Source: Colicola sp016286205
GTDB lineage: Bacteria; Bacteroidota; Bacteroidia; Bacteroidales; Paludibacteraceae
NCBI GenBank assembly: GCA_016286205.1
Contig: JAEESF010000009.1
Location: 38,409-102,408, forward strand
Length of the DNA stretch: 64,000 nt
Reading direction: 5' to 3'
Position numbers and translations under genes: made by a program. Under the pieces are notes generated by a model that was not told the origin of the DNA, did no database searches, and saw only the letters and a list, made by a program, of their open reading frames with translations. Shown here piece after piece: positions 43,943-52,663 of the stretch (position 1 is the first letter of the stretch; the number at the start of each line of letters is the position of its first letter).

Positions 43943-46912
43943 TCATTCGTAGATCTGTCCTTGTACGGTATAAATCTTACCATCACGGATAATCAGCAAT
44001 TGACCATTGCGAAGTATCTTGTGCGCAGAGTCTGTAGTCTTCAGCACATCGATAGCGGTAGGAGTTTTGTAGATTGGCACTTCCAACATAGGAACGAGAC
44101 TTCCTCCGGTGCCTTGTGGCAATGAACCTGCTTCATTCCAACCCGCATCCATCAAAAAGACACCTACGCGCAGTTCAGTAATGGCTGCCAGTTTGGCTTG
44201 GCTGATTTTGCCCTCCAACGCCTTATGGCCGTTGGCTAAAGCCACCGAAGCACTGCAAATCTGATAATCCTCTATGTTGGAATCTATCCATCCGTTATCC
44301 CAGTCACCTTTGTCTGTCAGATTGTCGTCAAATACTGCCAGCCAAGCATCAGCATAAGCGTCCGGTTCACCCTCGATTAGGTATTCTGCACCCGAAGGAC
44401 TCCAGAACCATGAGTCATGCCCCGTAGCAGTATTGCCATCGGTGCTCAACAAAATATCTATGTGTGCAGTCTGCGCATCATACTCCAGATAGTAGAAGAT
44501 ATCGGTCTCGTTAGCATACCAACGCATTCCAAACAGTCCTGCACTGCCCTCTGCATGAGCCAAATTCGACAAATCAGACCAATCGTCAAAATTGCCATCA
44601 ATTACGATATCCGTACCCGGTGTTGGGTCTCCACCGCCACCGCTACTTTGACCTGGACGAACTACTTTAATAGCTGCTAAACCAGAGCCACTGCTAACCG
44701 CACGTTCAATATTCAACGATGCAGAAGAAACGCCTGCACCGATGACGAACGAGGCAACTGCATAACTGCTCTTATCTGCGCCACCTGCCATACTACTTAC
44801 AACATTACCAGAGTGTAGACCTGCGCCCGACACTTTGAATTGATTGTATGCACAAATATAGATAGTATCACCCGTCTGGAAGTTACCGGCAGAAGCAATT
44901 GGACTAATTGTGAAGAACAACGCGTTAGCGCCAAACTTAACCCCCTTTGAACCAGAGGCTTTCAAATCGTCAGGTACCGTGCCTACATATCCTGCGCTTT
45001 CTGCAGAGAAGGACTTTGAATTATCTGTTGTTTGCGGCATCAACGAACCAACAATTGTAGTAAGCGCTGTACCTGCTGTTGGTTGGCTACCATCACTACG
45101 CCAATGGAAAATAACTGTACCATCTCCACTTGGTGTTGGGTCGCCGCCACCGCTGGTCTTAGCCGTCCATGTTACATTCACGGTCTTGCTAGCAGCACCA
45201 TTGCTGGCTACAGTAACTACTGCGCTTCCGTTGCCTGCTGCCGCAGGTGTCAGGCTAAGAGTAATCGTAGCATTCGATGCTTGAGTCGGAGTCAGACTGC
45301 TTGGCGAAACATTCAACAGACTATTGTTGCTGCTGATAGTAACATTGTTTGTTAGGTTCGAACCTGTTACAGTAAATGTCTTCGTTGCAGCAGTACCTAC
45401 AGTTACTTCGCCAAACGCGACAGACGTAGCAGACACACTCAACTCAGGATCCGGAGTAACAGCACCACCGGTAATCTGAATACTTGCGTTCAGGTTGTTC
45501 ATACCGGTGCTCGAATCCCATACATTCTCGTTCGCAAAACGAACAGCATAACGCGGGTCATCGGCGATGGTAGCCGAAGCATCCGGCAGATAGAGGTAGA
45601 GTTGGTAGGTAGCGTTAGGTACATTGGACGGAATAGTGATCTGCTCGCTGATGTTAGTCACTACGTCATTGGGTAACCATGTACGCGGATCAGACTGCAA
45701 CTGAATCTGATACTTATTGTTTCCGTTCTTCAGTACTATGTACGCGTGGCGCTCGTTATAAAGAGGAGCATAACCTACGTTCTTTATGTTGAGAGTGATG
45801 CTTGCTTTGCCGCCCGGGTTGGCCTGAGTAGGGAAAGTTGCCGTGGTTAACTGGAAGCGGTACCCCATCTTGCGATTCAGGTTGTCAAAGATACCATTTT
45901 GGTGCCAGCGTTTGGTTACCTCTTCAGCATACGACTCACCACAGAATGACCAGTGATACGTAGCCATTTCCGACTCAGCTTGATTGTATACTTTTTTTGC
46001 CAAGCTACTGCCTTCTACATTCGTTTCACCTCCGTTGGGTACATAGAGTGTTTCGCTAGCTATATATTGGCGAACCTCTTGACTATCATCGTCGTCCATA
46101 TCCCAACCGGCATAAGTACCTTCATTTCCATAGGTATTCAGGAATGCATCATTGTGAAATCCCAGACGTGAACGAGCATCTCCGGCAAAAGCTTGTGTAG
46201 CAGTCAGCGGAGTGGTATTCGGGTTAGAGGTGCTGCCCAGGTACTCTACCTTGATATGCGGGTAGCGAACCAGCACAAAGCGATTGGAAGGAAGTGCGTC
46301 CAGCACAGCATCAACCACCGCACGGCGATTGGCATCGAGATGTTGCGTCGGGTCGTCATTATCATCACAATAGTTTCCGAAATTCTCGGTATAGTACCAT
46401 TCTCCCCACTCGCCTACAAAACCGGTCTCCATGACGTAGATAACATCTGCATTGGCCTGCAAATATGGCTTCAGTTGAGCTAGATGGGACTGTACGCGGG
46501 CTATAGGTGCGTCGTGACAATCATCTTCAGAATAAGCAAAACGGAGCACGCACTTGAAACCTTTGTTACGCAGTTCCTGCATGTCTTCATTAAAACCTTG
46601 CAGAACTTTATTCGACAAGTCCTTGGTGCGATAGTTTTTCAGGTTGTAGAGAACCATAGCCAATGTCTGTGTAGGACGAGATGTAGGATAACCGTTTGAA
46701 GTGTTACCGGTTTCCTCGAAGAAACCTTCATAATCCTCATCTAAAATAACGTGCGGACGCGAATCAGACACTTCACGACTCATCTCCTCAGTAAAACCAC
46801 GCTCGGGGTTCTTAAAAATACTGGTGTTGTCAGCGGTGTAAGTTACCGTTGCGGCACTAATGCTCATGCAGTAAAGCATGCACAACGAAAGAAAAAAGGA
46901 AATCTTTTTCAT
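43943..46912 (-). CDS. large secreted DUF4874/DUF4832 multidomain protein with short C-terminal tail
   Basis: 989 aa. Start at MKKISFFLSLCMLYCMSIS gives a signal peptide. Domains: DUF4874 (about 25-190, NPERGFTEEM ... GFKCVLRFAYSED), DUF4832 (about 190-480, GEWGEWYYTENFG), a BACON/ASH-like Ig domain (SVSATSVAFGEVTVGTAAT), a beta-sandwich region, a CBM9-like domain (DGNFDDWSDLSN ... DGNTATGHDSW) and a tail ending KILRNGQLLIIRDGKIY. Probably a surface carbohydrate-acting or binding protein; substrate unknown. The tail matches those of 54739 and 56389. Confidence 0.82.
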   Translation of the reverse strand: MKKISFFLSLCMLYCMSISAATVTYTADNTSIFKNPERGFTEEMSREVSDSRPHVILDEDYEGFFEETGNTSNGYPTSRPTQTLAMVLYNLKNYRTKDLSNKVLQGFNEDMQELRNKGFKCVLRFAYSEDDCHDAPIARVQSHLAQLKPYLQANADVIYVMETGFVGEWGEWYYTENFGNYCDDNDDPTQHLDANRRAVVDAVLDALPSNRFVLVRYPHIKVEYLGSTSNPNTTPLTATQAFAGDARSRLGFHNDAFLNTYGNEGTYAGWDMDDDDSQEVRQYIASETLYVPNGGETNVEGSSLAKKVYNQAESEMATYHWSFCGESYAEEVTKRWHQNGIFDNLNRKMGYRFQLTTATFPTQANPGGKASITLNIKNVGYAPLYNERHAYIVLKNGNNKYQIQLQSDPRTWLPNDVVTNISEQITIPSNVPNATYQLYLYLPDASATIADDPRYAVRFANENVWDSSTGMNNLNASIQITGGAVTPDPELSVSATSVAFGEVTVGTAATKTFTVTGSNLTNNVTISSNNSLLNVSPSSLTPTQASNATITLSLTPAAAGNGSAVVTVASNGAASKTVNVTWTAKTSGGGDPTPSGDGTVIFHWRSDGSQPTAGTALTTIVGSLMPQTTDNSKSFSAESAGYVGTVPDDLKASGSKGVKFGANALFFTISPIASAGNFQTGDTIYICAYNQFKVSGAGLHSGNVVSSMAGGADKSSYAVASFVIGAGVSSASLNIERAVSSGSGLAAIKVVRPGQSSGGGGDPTPGTDIVIDGNFDDWSDLSNLAHAEGSAGLFGMRWYANETDIFYYLEYDAQTAHIDILLSTDGNTATGHDSWFWSPSGAEYLIEGEPDAYADAWLAVFDDNLTDKGDWDNGWIDSNIEDYQICSASVALANGHKALEGKISQAKLAAITELRVGVFLMDAGWNEAGSLPQGTGGSLVPMLEVPIYKTPTAIDVLKTTDSAHKILRNGQLLIIRDGKIYTVQGQIYE

Positions 46913-46961
46913 GTTACTGATATTTAGAATTAAACAAAATGTGTTTCCCAAATTTCTGCTG

Positions 46962-46990
46962 CAAAGTTACGAATAAATTGACAAACAAAT
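46962..46990 (-). promoter_or_regulatory. promoter for 43943-46912
   Basis: TAACTTTG (minus, 46969-46962) with TTTGTTTGTC upstream. Confidence 0.6.
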
Positions 46991-47060
46991 GTTCCAGAAA
47001 TCGTTTTTTCACTCTCTTTAGATTTCTTTCGATTTCCTTTCGTTTTGTAACACACACAAA

Positions 47061-47088
47061 ATAAGCGACTTACGAGCAAGCCGCTTAT
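47061..47088 (-). terminator. terminator of the SDR-OYE-SRD5A cluster
   Basis: ATAAGCG-CTT and AAG-CGCTTAT arms (one mismatch) with a 6-base loop; on the minus strand a short T-rich tract follows. Confidence 0.7.
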
Positions 47089-47121
47089 TATTACATTTCG
47101 TTCGAAATATTTCGAAAAACT

Positions 47122-47949
47122 TTACTTTTGGAACTTCCCTACGTATTTGATAGCCAGGAACACCAGCCAATCGGGCGTATGTTTCAGTATCGGAGTACTC
47201 AGCCAGTTGATAAATCCCGGAGTATCGGCCTTCCTGTTGCGGAACATCTTACGCAGGGCGCGTTTAACCAATTTCTCTGGCGGAATACTTACTGTCAGTC
47301 GTACAGCTAGTTTGCGCAGATTAGGTGCCAGACCAAACAATGCGGTATCTACTGCGCCAGGTGCCATGACGGTAATGCCCACATTCTGCGGTTTGAATTC
47401 GTACCAAATCGATTTGGAGAAATTGTAGATAAAGGCCTTAGTGGCATTGTAGGTCTGGATACCCGGCATCGCCATCCACGCGGACATTGATGACATATTT
47501 AGTATATACCCGCGCATACGCTTGTGCCCGCAGATGCGTTGTTTGGCCTCTTCTTCGGTCAGTTCACGATGCAACATATCTTCGCCAAAGAGTCGCGTCA
47601 TCTTAGCCACGGTAATCATATGCAACTGCAGCATCAGTTCGATGCGTTTCATGGATGTCTCGCAGTAGGGATTGAAGAAGAATATCCCTGCATTGTTGAT
47701 GAGCACATCCACCACATAGCCGTTCTGCACACAATAGTCGTGCAAGTTCTCGGCAGCATTCTGCAAACTGAGGTCTGCGTAATGAGCTACCGTTTTCACT
47801 CCATACTGCGCGGCCAGATCCTTCGCCACTTGTTGCAATTCCTCCTGCTGGTTGCTCACCAACAGCAAATCGCTCTTATAATCGCGTGCTAACTGCGTAG
47901 CGTACTGCAGACCAATACCGCTACTGGCTCCTGTAACAAGAGATAACAT
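47122..47949 (-). CDS. short-chain dehydrogenase/reductase (hydroxysteroid dehydrogenase-like)
   Basis: 275 aa. Rossmann TGASSGIGLQYA at residues 6-17, NNAG in VLINNAGIFFF, catalytic Ser in LNMSSMSAWM and YxxxK as TYNATKAF, i.e. a classical SDR related to 17-beta-HSD/3-ketoacyl reductases. Start at 47949 is one base from the OYE stop. With the OYE and SRD5A genes it makes the three-gene set described for bile-acid/steroid isomerisation in gut Bacteroidetes, where an SDR acts as 3-beta-HSDH; that role is inferred. Confidence 0.85.
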   Translation of the reverse strand: MLSLVTGASSGIGLQYATQLARDYKSDLLLVSNQQEELQQVAKDLAAQYGVKTVAHYADLSLQNAAENLHDYCVQNGYVVDVLINNAGIFFFNPYCETSMKRIELMLQLHMITVAKMTRLFGEDMLHRELTEEEAKQRICGHKRMRGYILNMSSMSAWMAMPGIQTYNATKAFIYNFSKSIWYEFKPQNVGITVMAPGAVDTALFGLAPNLRKLAVRLTVSIPPEKLVKRALRKMFRNRKADTPGFINWLSTPILKHTPDWLVFLAIKYVGKFQK

Positions 47950-47950
47950 C

Positions 47951-49264
47951 TTACTTGGCTGCTTTCTGACGTTCAACAGACTGTTTGGCATTCTTCTCCA
48001 GTTGTGCAATCTCACGTTTGATACGCGGACTTATCACTTCGCCATCACGTTCTACGCACTCGTGGCACTTCATGTTGAGCGTGTACATACGTCCCACGCA
48101 GTAGTTCGAGCGTCCGCAACCGGCATGGTAATGCGGGTTCTCTTGGATATGTTTAACGAAATCCGGATCCTTGATGAGCACGTGCGCTATCTGGAAGAGT
48201 TCGAAACCTTCGTCCATAATCTGCTGGCAGTTGTCGCCCGACTGTACACCGCCTACATAAATCAGCGGCACATTCTTAATCTCTTTCTGGAATAGTTTGG
48301 CCTTGTCCATGAAATAGAGTTCACGGAACGGCTGCGTAGGCATCATGATAGGTGCAACGCCGGGGATATTGAGTGCCGCCTTGAGCCACCAGAAGGCTTT
48401 CATATCCATGTAGTGGGCCAATGTCTTATGAGGCATTGCGCCACCCAGAATCGTCATCGGCGAACGACTGACCGTACCACCGGAAAGCACGATACCATGC
48501 ACTTTGTGTTTGGCTATCTCCTTGGCCACTTTGATTCCTTCGGCTATATCGGAACCATGCCAACAGTCGTCCCACATGTTGGTTTTAACCACAACAGCCA
48601 TATCTTTGCCTGCGTGCGCCATCACCTCGTCCAGCACTTCATTCATGAAGCGGACGCGGTTCTCAAAACTACCACCGTATTGGTCGTGACGATGGTTGGT
48701 ACGTGGAGAGATGAACTGCGAGATCAGATAGGCATGACCGGCATGTATCTCGACGCAATCGAAACCGCACTTACGCGCAAAATCGACTGCCTCGCCAAAT
48801 TTCTTAACCAGCGCCTTGATCTCCGCTACTTTCAGACGGCGATGGATAGTAGGTGAATAGAGGTTGAAACCATTATCGGCACTGACGGGCATACAATGGC
48901 ATGTGTAGAAATGCGTCATGTTGCCACAGTGGCCCATCTGGATACTGGCTTTGGCGCCCTCGGCATGAATGGCGTCTGTCAGTTTCTTCATATCTGGGAT
49001 TATCTCATCGCGGACATAGAGTTGGCCGTCGAAGGACACGCCACTCAGATCCACCGCACAATAGGCGACCGTGGTCATTCCCACTCCGCCGCGTGCAACG
49101 CTGACATGATAATCTTGTAGTTCCTGTGTCGGTTTGTTGGCGCGACACATATTCTCGAACGCGGCACTACGCACAATGCGATTGCGCAGCGTAATTGGTC
49201 CCAGTTGGTAGGGGGTGAAGAGCTTCGACTCGCTAGCCGGCTCTTTAATCTTTTTTGTAGCCAT
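47951..49264 (-). CDS. OYE-family NADH:flavin oxidoreductase, barrel-only form
   Basis: 437 aa. FMN TIM barrel of the old yellow enzyme type: LFTPYQLGPITLRNRIVRSA, QMGHCGNMTH, FDCVEIHAGHAYLISQF, RTNHRHDQYGGSFENR. BaiCD/BaiH relatives are about 640-670 aa with FAD/NAD domains; those are absent. After the barrel is a cysteine-bearing tail (CGRSNYC ... MKCHEC) that could hold an Fe-S cluster. BaiCD-like enzymes reduce delta-4 3-ketosteroids (5-beta-reductase); here this is a prediction from family plus neighbours. Confidence 0.86.
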   Translation of the reverse strand: MATKKIKEPASESKLFTPYQLGPITLRNRIVRSAAFENMCRANKPTQELQDYHVSVARGGVGMTTVAYCAVDLSGVSFDGQLYVRDEIIPDMKKLTDAIHAEGAKASIQMGHCGNMTHFYTCHCMPVSADNGFNLYSPTIHRRLKVAEIKALVKKFGEAVDFARKCGFDCVEIHAGHAYLISQFISPRTNHRHDQYGGSFENRVRFMNEVLDEVMAHAGKDMAVVVKTNMWDDCWHGSDIAEGIKVAKEIAKHKVHGIVLSGGTVSRSPMTILGGAMPHKTLAHYMDMKAFWWLKAALNIPGVAPIMMPTQPFRELYFMDKAKLFQKEIKNVPLIYVGGVQSGDNCQQIMDEGFELFQIAHVLIKDPDFVKHIQENPHYHAGCGRSNYCVGRMYTLNMKCHECVERDGEVISPRIKREIAQLEKNAKQSVERQKAAK

Positions 49265-49271
49265 TAATTTA

Positions 49272-50075
49272 TTAGTAAATAAACGGAATAATACGTTTCA
49301 GCTTCTTACGGTCGAATTCGTCCGGGAATTCCTCCTCGTACTTATGATAAATCGAGTTGGCACGCGGCACGAGGTTGCAGCAACTGAACCAGAAGAACAG
49401 CAGTCCGGCGAGCGACCATGTCAGTATAGCAAATCCCAACCATTCTGTGATTTCGCCCAGATAGTTGGCACTGGTCACATACTTGTAGAGTCCCTTCTTA
49501 GGCAGATAATGGTTGGTATCGCCCGGCTGACGCAAATGGCGAATCACATAGTCGGAGTGGATATTGATGACCCAACCCGTGATGAAGATCAGCGTACCGA
49601 TAATGAACTGCGGACTGGTTACCCACTCTGCGCTGTAGAGTTGCGGATAATGTTGCGGAGCCAGATGGAAGAGCCAGTAGCCCTGGATATAACCGTTAAT
49701 CAGATTCCATACCACCGACATAAGCATAATCGAGAACGGCATTTTGCTCTTGCCTTTCAGTAGGAAGGGGAAGATAAACGACCGCTGGAAATAGTGGAAT
49801 TCAAAGATCAAGAAGAATAGCCAATAAGGCGCCAAGCGCGTCACACCTCCGTACAGAGGCAGCGACTTCAGATAGAGGTAGAGCATTACGAAGAATACCG
49901 GGCACTCCATCAGCAGCCATCCTGCTTTATTGTTCATGGCCGGCCCCCAACGCTCAGAGCGCATCTTGCCGTAACCTGCGTCCACAAAATAGAGAGAAAC
50001 AAAGACTACGAAACCCACCAGAAACATGATGTATAGGAGGTCGTAGAAGAAATCAATCGAGTAGATATTTTCCAT
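49272..50075 (-). CDS. SRD5A-type 3-oxo-5-alpha-steroid 4-dehydrogenase family membrane protein
   Basis: 267 aa with about six membrane segments. The C-terminal signature GLYKYVTSANYLGEITEW followed by AILTWSLAGLLFFWFS and ending RIIPFIY closely follows the human SRD5A1 C-terminus, which reads YVTAANYFGEIMEW and ends in IIPFLF. Family members reduce the delta-4 bond of 3-ketosteroids with NADPH. First gene of the cluster (7-base gap to the OYE gene), with a promoter at 50122-50153. Substrate may be bile acid, steroid hormone or another enone. Confidence 0.87.
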   Translation of the reverse strand: MENIYSIDFFYDLLYIMFLVGFVVFVSLYFVDAGYGKMRSERWGPAMNNKAGWLLMECPVFFVMLYLYLKSLPLYGGVTRLAPYWLFFLIFEFHYFQRSFIFPFLLKGKSKMPFSIMLMSVVWNLINGYIQGYWLFHLAPQHYPQLYSAEWVTSPQFIIGTLIFITGWVINIHSDYVIRHLRQPGDTNHYLPKKGLYKYVTSANYLGEITEWLGFAILTWSLAGLLFFWFSCCNLVPRANSIYHKYEEEFPDEFDRKKLKRIIPFIY

Positions 50076-50121
50076 GTGGTATATTGTTTGTTATGTTTGC
50101 CTTTTTCACACAAAAGGCGTG

Positions 50122-50153
50122 CAAAGGTATAAAATTTATTTTATATATACAAG
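50122..50153 (-). promoter_or_regulatory. promoter for SRD5A-OYE-SDR cluster
   Basis: TACCTTTG (minus, 50129-50122) with TTGTATATATAAAA upstream. Confidence 0.7.
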
Positions 50154-50187
50154 AAATCTTAAAAAAAATACACTTTTTCTTATATTT

Positions 50188-51114
50188 TTACGTCTCTTTT
50201 TTCTGACATACGAAAAGTCCGACAATAATCATCGCCATTCCCACCCACTTGGCCCAAGGTAGTGCTTCGCCGAAGAAAAGCAACATCCACAGGGCAGTAA
50301 AAGCCGGACGTATATTGTTGAATGCATTGGCACGCGTTACACCTATCTGACGCAGTGCTGCGCAGAAGATGACGAAGGCGATGATGCTGGCAAAGACGAT
50401 GAGGTAACCCACGCATAGCAGTGATATGCTGAGCGGCGAACTGATGCTGGCCAGTTGTGTCCAATCGATAGCCGCCAACGCCGTTGGTCCTTCACGCAAA
50501 AACCAGACCGGAATAAAGAAAAACAGACTAATCAGTTGGGCATAGAAGACGAACGAGAGCGAACTGTAAGATGCCGGCACTTTGCGCATCATGATAGAGT
50601 CAATCACAGCCGACGTCACAGCGGAGAAAGCCAAGAGAATGCCCCAGTAGTTGCCTATCGAATAGTCGTGACTACCAACGAGCGTCAGCACAAAGACGCC
50701 TGCGGTGGAAACCAATATACCGATGATATTGTAGCGCGAGACCCTCTCACGCAGCAGCAGGCCCGCCAAAATCGGGCTGATGAGCGGACTGGTACTGAGC
50801 AGTGTCTCGGCTATAGTCGGACTATTGAGCGCATCGTAGGTAAAAGTCTCTAACATATAGTAGAGAAAAGGCTGACAAAACCCCGCAATCAGAAAGAGCG
50901 GCAAGTCACGCCTCTGTAGCGGCTGAAGCGCGAGCAAGGAACTGCGACGGCAGCATAGGCCAATCACAAGCATCAGCAGTACCGAAGGTACGAAGCGAAA
51001 GATAATCAGCGTAAACGGAGGCAGTATGTCCAGCGCATGCTTCACAGCAATGCCGCTGAACGACCAAATAACCATCGACGCTATCAGCGCTATAATAGGA
51101 AGTATTTTGTTCAT
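50188..51114 (-). CDS. EamA/DMT-family transporter
   Basis: 308 aa, ten predicted membrane segments in two EamA halves (SGIAVKHALDILPPFTLIIF; NYWGILLAFSAVTSAVIDSI). Drug/metabolite exporter superfamily; cargo unknown. Last gene of the GH3-HAD-PlsC-EamA run; its start lies one base after the PlsC stop. Confidence 0.88.
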   Translation of the reverse strand: MNKILPIIALIASMVIWSFSGIAVKHALDILPPFTLIIFRFVPSVLLMLVIGLCCRRSSLLALQPLQRRDLPLFLIAGFCQPFLYYMLETFTYDALNSPTIAETLLSTSPLISPILAGLLLRERVSRYNIIGILVSTAGVFVLTLVGSHDYSIGNYWGILLAFSAVTSAVIDSIMMRKVPASYSSLSFVFYAQLISLFFFIPVWFLREGPTALAAIDWTQLASISSPLSISLLCVGYLIVFASIIAFVIFCAALRQIGVTRANAFNNIRPAFTALWMLLFFGEALPWAKWVGMAMIIVGLFVCQKKET

Positions 51115-51115
51115 T

Positions 51116-52000
51116 TTAGAGCGAGCAGGGCCAGGTGTTGTGTTCTATGCCGGCCAAGCGACATATAGTTGCGTGTGTCTCCTGCAGCAGTCGTTCGGTC
51201 TCGACGGCACGCGGCTGAGTAGTATCCGGATAAATCGGACGGCCGATGATGACCTGCGTCAGCGGTTCGTCCTTCGGTCCCAGCCAGCGCCAGATACCCG
51301 TCCTCGGGCGATAGGTAACGGCGAAAGGCAGAAGGGGTTTGTTGTATTTGTACGCCATCGTAAACGCGCCTTTCTGGAAGGGCCGCAAAGGCTTGTACCA
51401 GTCCCATCGTTTGGCTTCCGGGAAGATATGGAACCAGTATCCAAGGCGGTTGTATTCGTCGAAGGCGGCGTTGAAAGCCTTCATCGCACTCAGTCCGGCC
51501 TCCGCTTCGGGAATAGGTATTCCGCCAACCAGGGTCAGAAATATCTGGTCACGCGTGCGGAAATTAGGTGCGAACATAGGAATGCGCGTGTGGTAACTGG
51601 CATGAAAAGTGGTCAGCACCGATGCGCAGTCGTGTCGATAACAATGGTTCGCCACGGTGATAGCACCTCGGCTGAGGTCAAATTGGCGCAGCCAACGACG
51701 TACACCGCACGGCGTGCGACGCCAGCGTTTCTCGCCCTCTATCTGCCATCTCAGGCCATATTTGATACGCAGTATCAGTCCCAGCGGACGGAGGATGAAG
51801 ATATATCCCCAGAACATACGCCAGCGATTGCGGAACGACTCATCCAGGTATGGATAATTGGCGTCCACCTCCGGAAAATCGCGGTCATAGACCGGCTGAT
51901 AGAGTCCCACATAGGGTTCGTCTTCCGGATAATCGGTCCGTACAGGCGGCACATAAACGCCCTCGCGAACCTTCAAATCTTTATATCGTTTGTTTTCCAT
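51116..52000 (-). CDS. PlsC-type 1-acylglycerol-3-phosphate acyltransferase-like protein
   Basis: 294 aa. NHCYRHD gives the H-x4-D acyltransferase motif I, and FHIFPEAKRWDWYK gives the P-E-A/G motif III. The N-terminal 80 residues are an acidic/Tyr-rich extension before one hydrophobic segment (GYIFILRPLGLILRI). Lipid acylation at the inner membrane. Between EamA and HAD genes. Confidence 0.85.
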   Translation of the reverse strand: MENKRYKDLKVREGVYVPPVRTDYPEDEPYVGLYQPVYDRDFPEVDANYPYLDESFRNRWRMFWGYIFILRPLGLILRIKYGLRWQIEGEKRWRRTPCGVRRWLRQFDLSRGAITVANHCYRHDCASVLTTFHASYHTRIPMFAPNFRTRDQIFLTLVGGIPIPEAEAGLSAMKAFNAAFDEYNRLGYWFHIFPEAKRWDWYKPLRPFQKGAFTMAYKYNKPLLPFAVTYRPRTGIWRWLGPKDEPLTQVIIGRPIYPDTTQPRAVETERLLQETHATICRLAGIEHNTWPCSL

Positions 52001-52002
52001 CT

Positions 52003-52056
52003 CTAACCTTTAACCTTTAACCTTTAACCTTTAACCTTTAACCTTTAACCTTTAAC
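52003..52056. repeat. heptamer array (AACCTTT) at HAD gene stop
   Basis: About seven clean 7-bp units running up to, and supplying, the last codons and TAA stop of the HAD gene (..IKG-stop is read from the complementary AAAGGTT words). Confidence 0.85.
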
Positions 52057-52663
52057 CCTTAATCAGCAAAAACTCCGCTCCTACGGCCCTGGCCGATGCA
52101 CCGTCTTTCTCGTCTCGGTCGCCCACAAAGAGCGTGGTCTTAGGATCTGCCTGCAGCATCTCCATGACTCGTCTGGCGCAGGGTTCAGACGGCTTGAGTG
52201 CACCCAGTTGAGGTGCCGCAATCAGCAGATCAAACTGCTTCGGATCAACGCCCAGCGCATTGAGTTTCTCTTTGACGCAGCCGTAGTCGGAATAGATAGC
52301 CATCGTCAGTTGTCGTTGACGGCATTCTTCTATCAGCGCCATCGTCTCGGGTCGCGTAGTATGGTGGCGGCGGATAAGGCGTATCATAGCCGGCATATAG
52401 ACGGTGTTGTACCATACGGCAGCCATGTTAGGTGTCCACCAGTGTCCACGCGCCATATTGGTAAAGAACGCCCCGAAAAACTCCACCTCCGAGGCGTATT
52501 GCACGTAGTGCATGTTACGCCGCGTATGACGTTCGGCGGCCAGCAACGGCAGGCACCACCAGAGTCGACGAACCATACGTCGCGCCAGTCCACGCTTGTC
52601 GTAGATAGTGCCGTCCAGGTCGAAGATGACGGTACGAATATGAGGGGCTATTGGTTGGTTCAT
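52052..52663 (-). CDS. HAD-superfamily hydrolase
   Basis: 203 aa. Motif I VIFDLDGTIYDKRG, motif II region AIYSDYG, Lys in KPSEPCARRVME and motif IV FVGDRDEKDGASA. Helical cap between. A phosphatase of the YjjG/GS-like kind; substrate unknown. Start overlaps the GH3 stop (ATGA), and the 3' end merges into the heptamer array. Confidence 0.88.
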   Translation of the reverse strand: MNQPIAPHIRTVIFDLDGTIYDKRGLARRMVRRLWWCLPLLAAERHTRRNMHYVQYASEVEFFGAFFTNMARGHWWTPNMAAVWYNTVYMPAMIRLIRRHHTTRPETMALIEECRQRQLTMAIYSDYGCVKEKLNALGVDPKQFDLLIAAPQLGALKPSEPCARRVMEMLQADPKTTLFVGDRDEKDGASARAVGAEFLLIKG

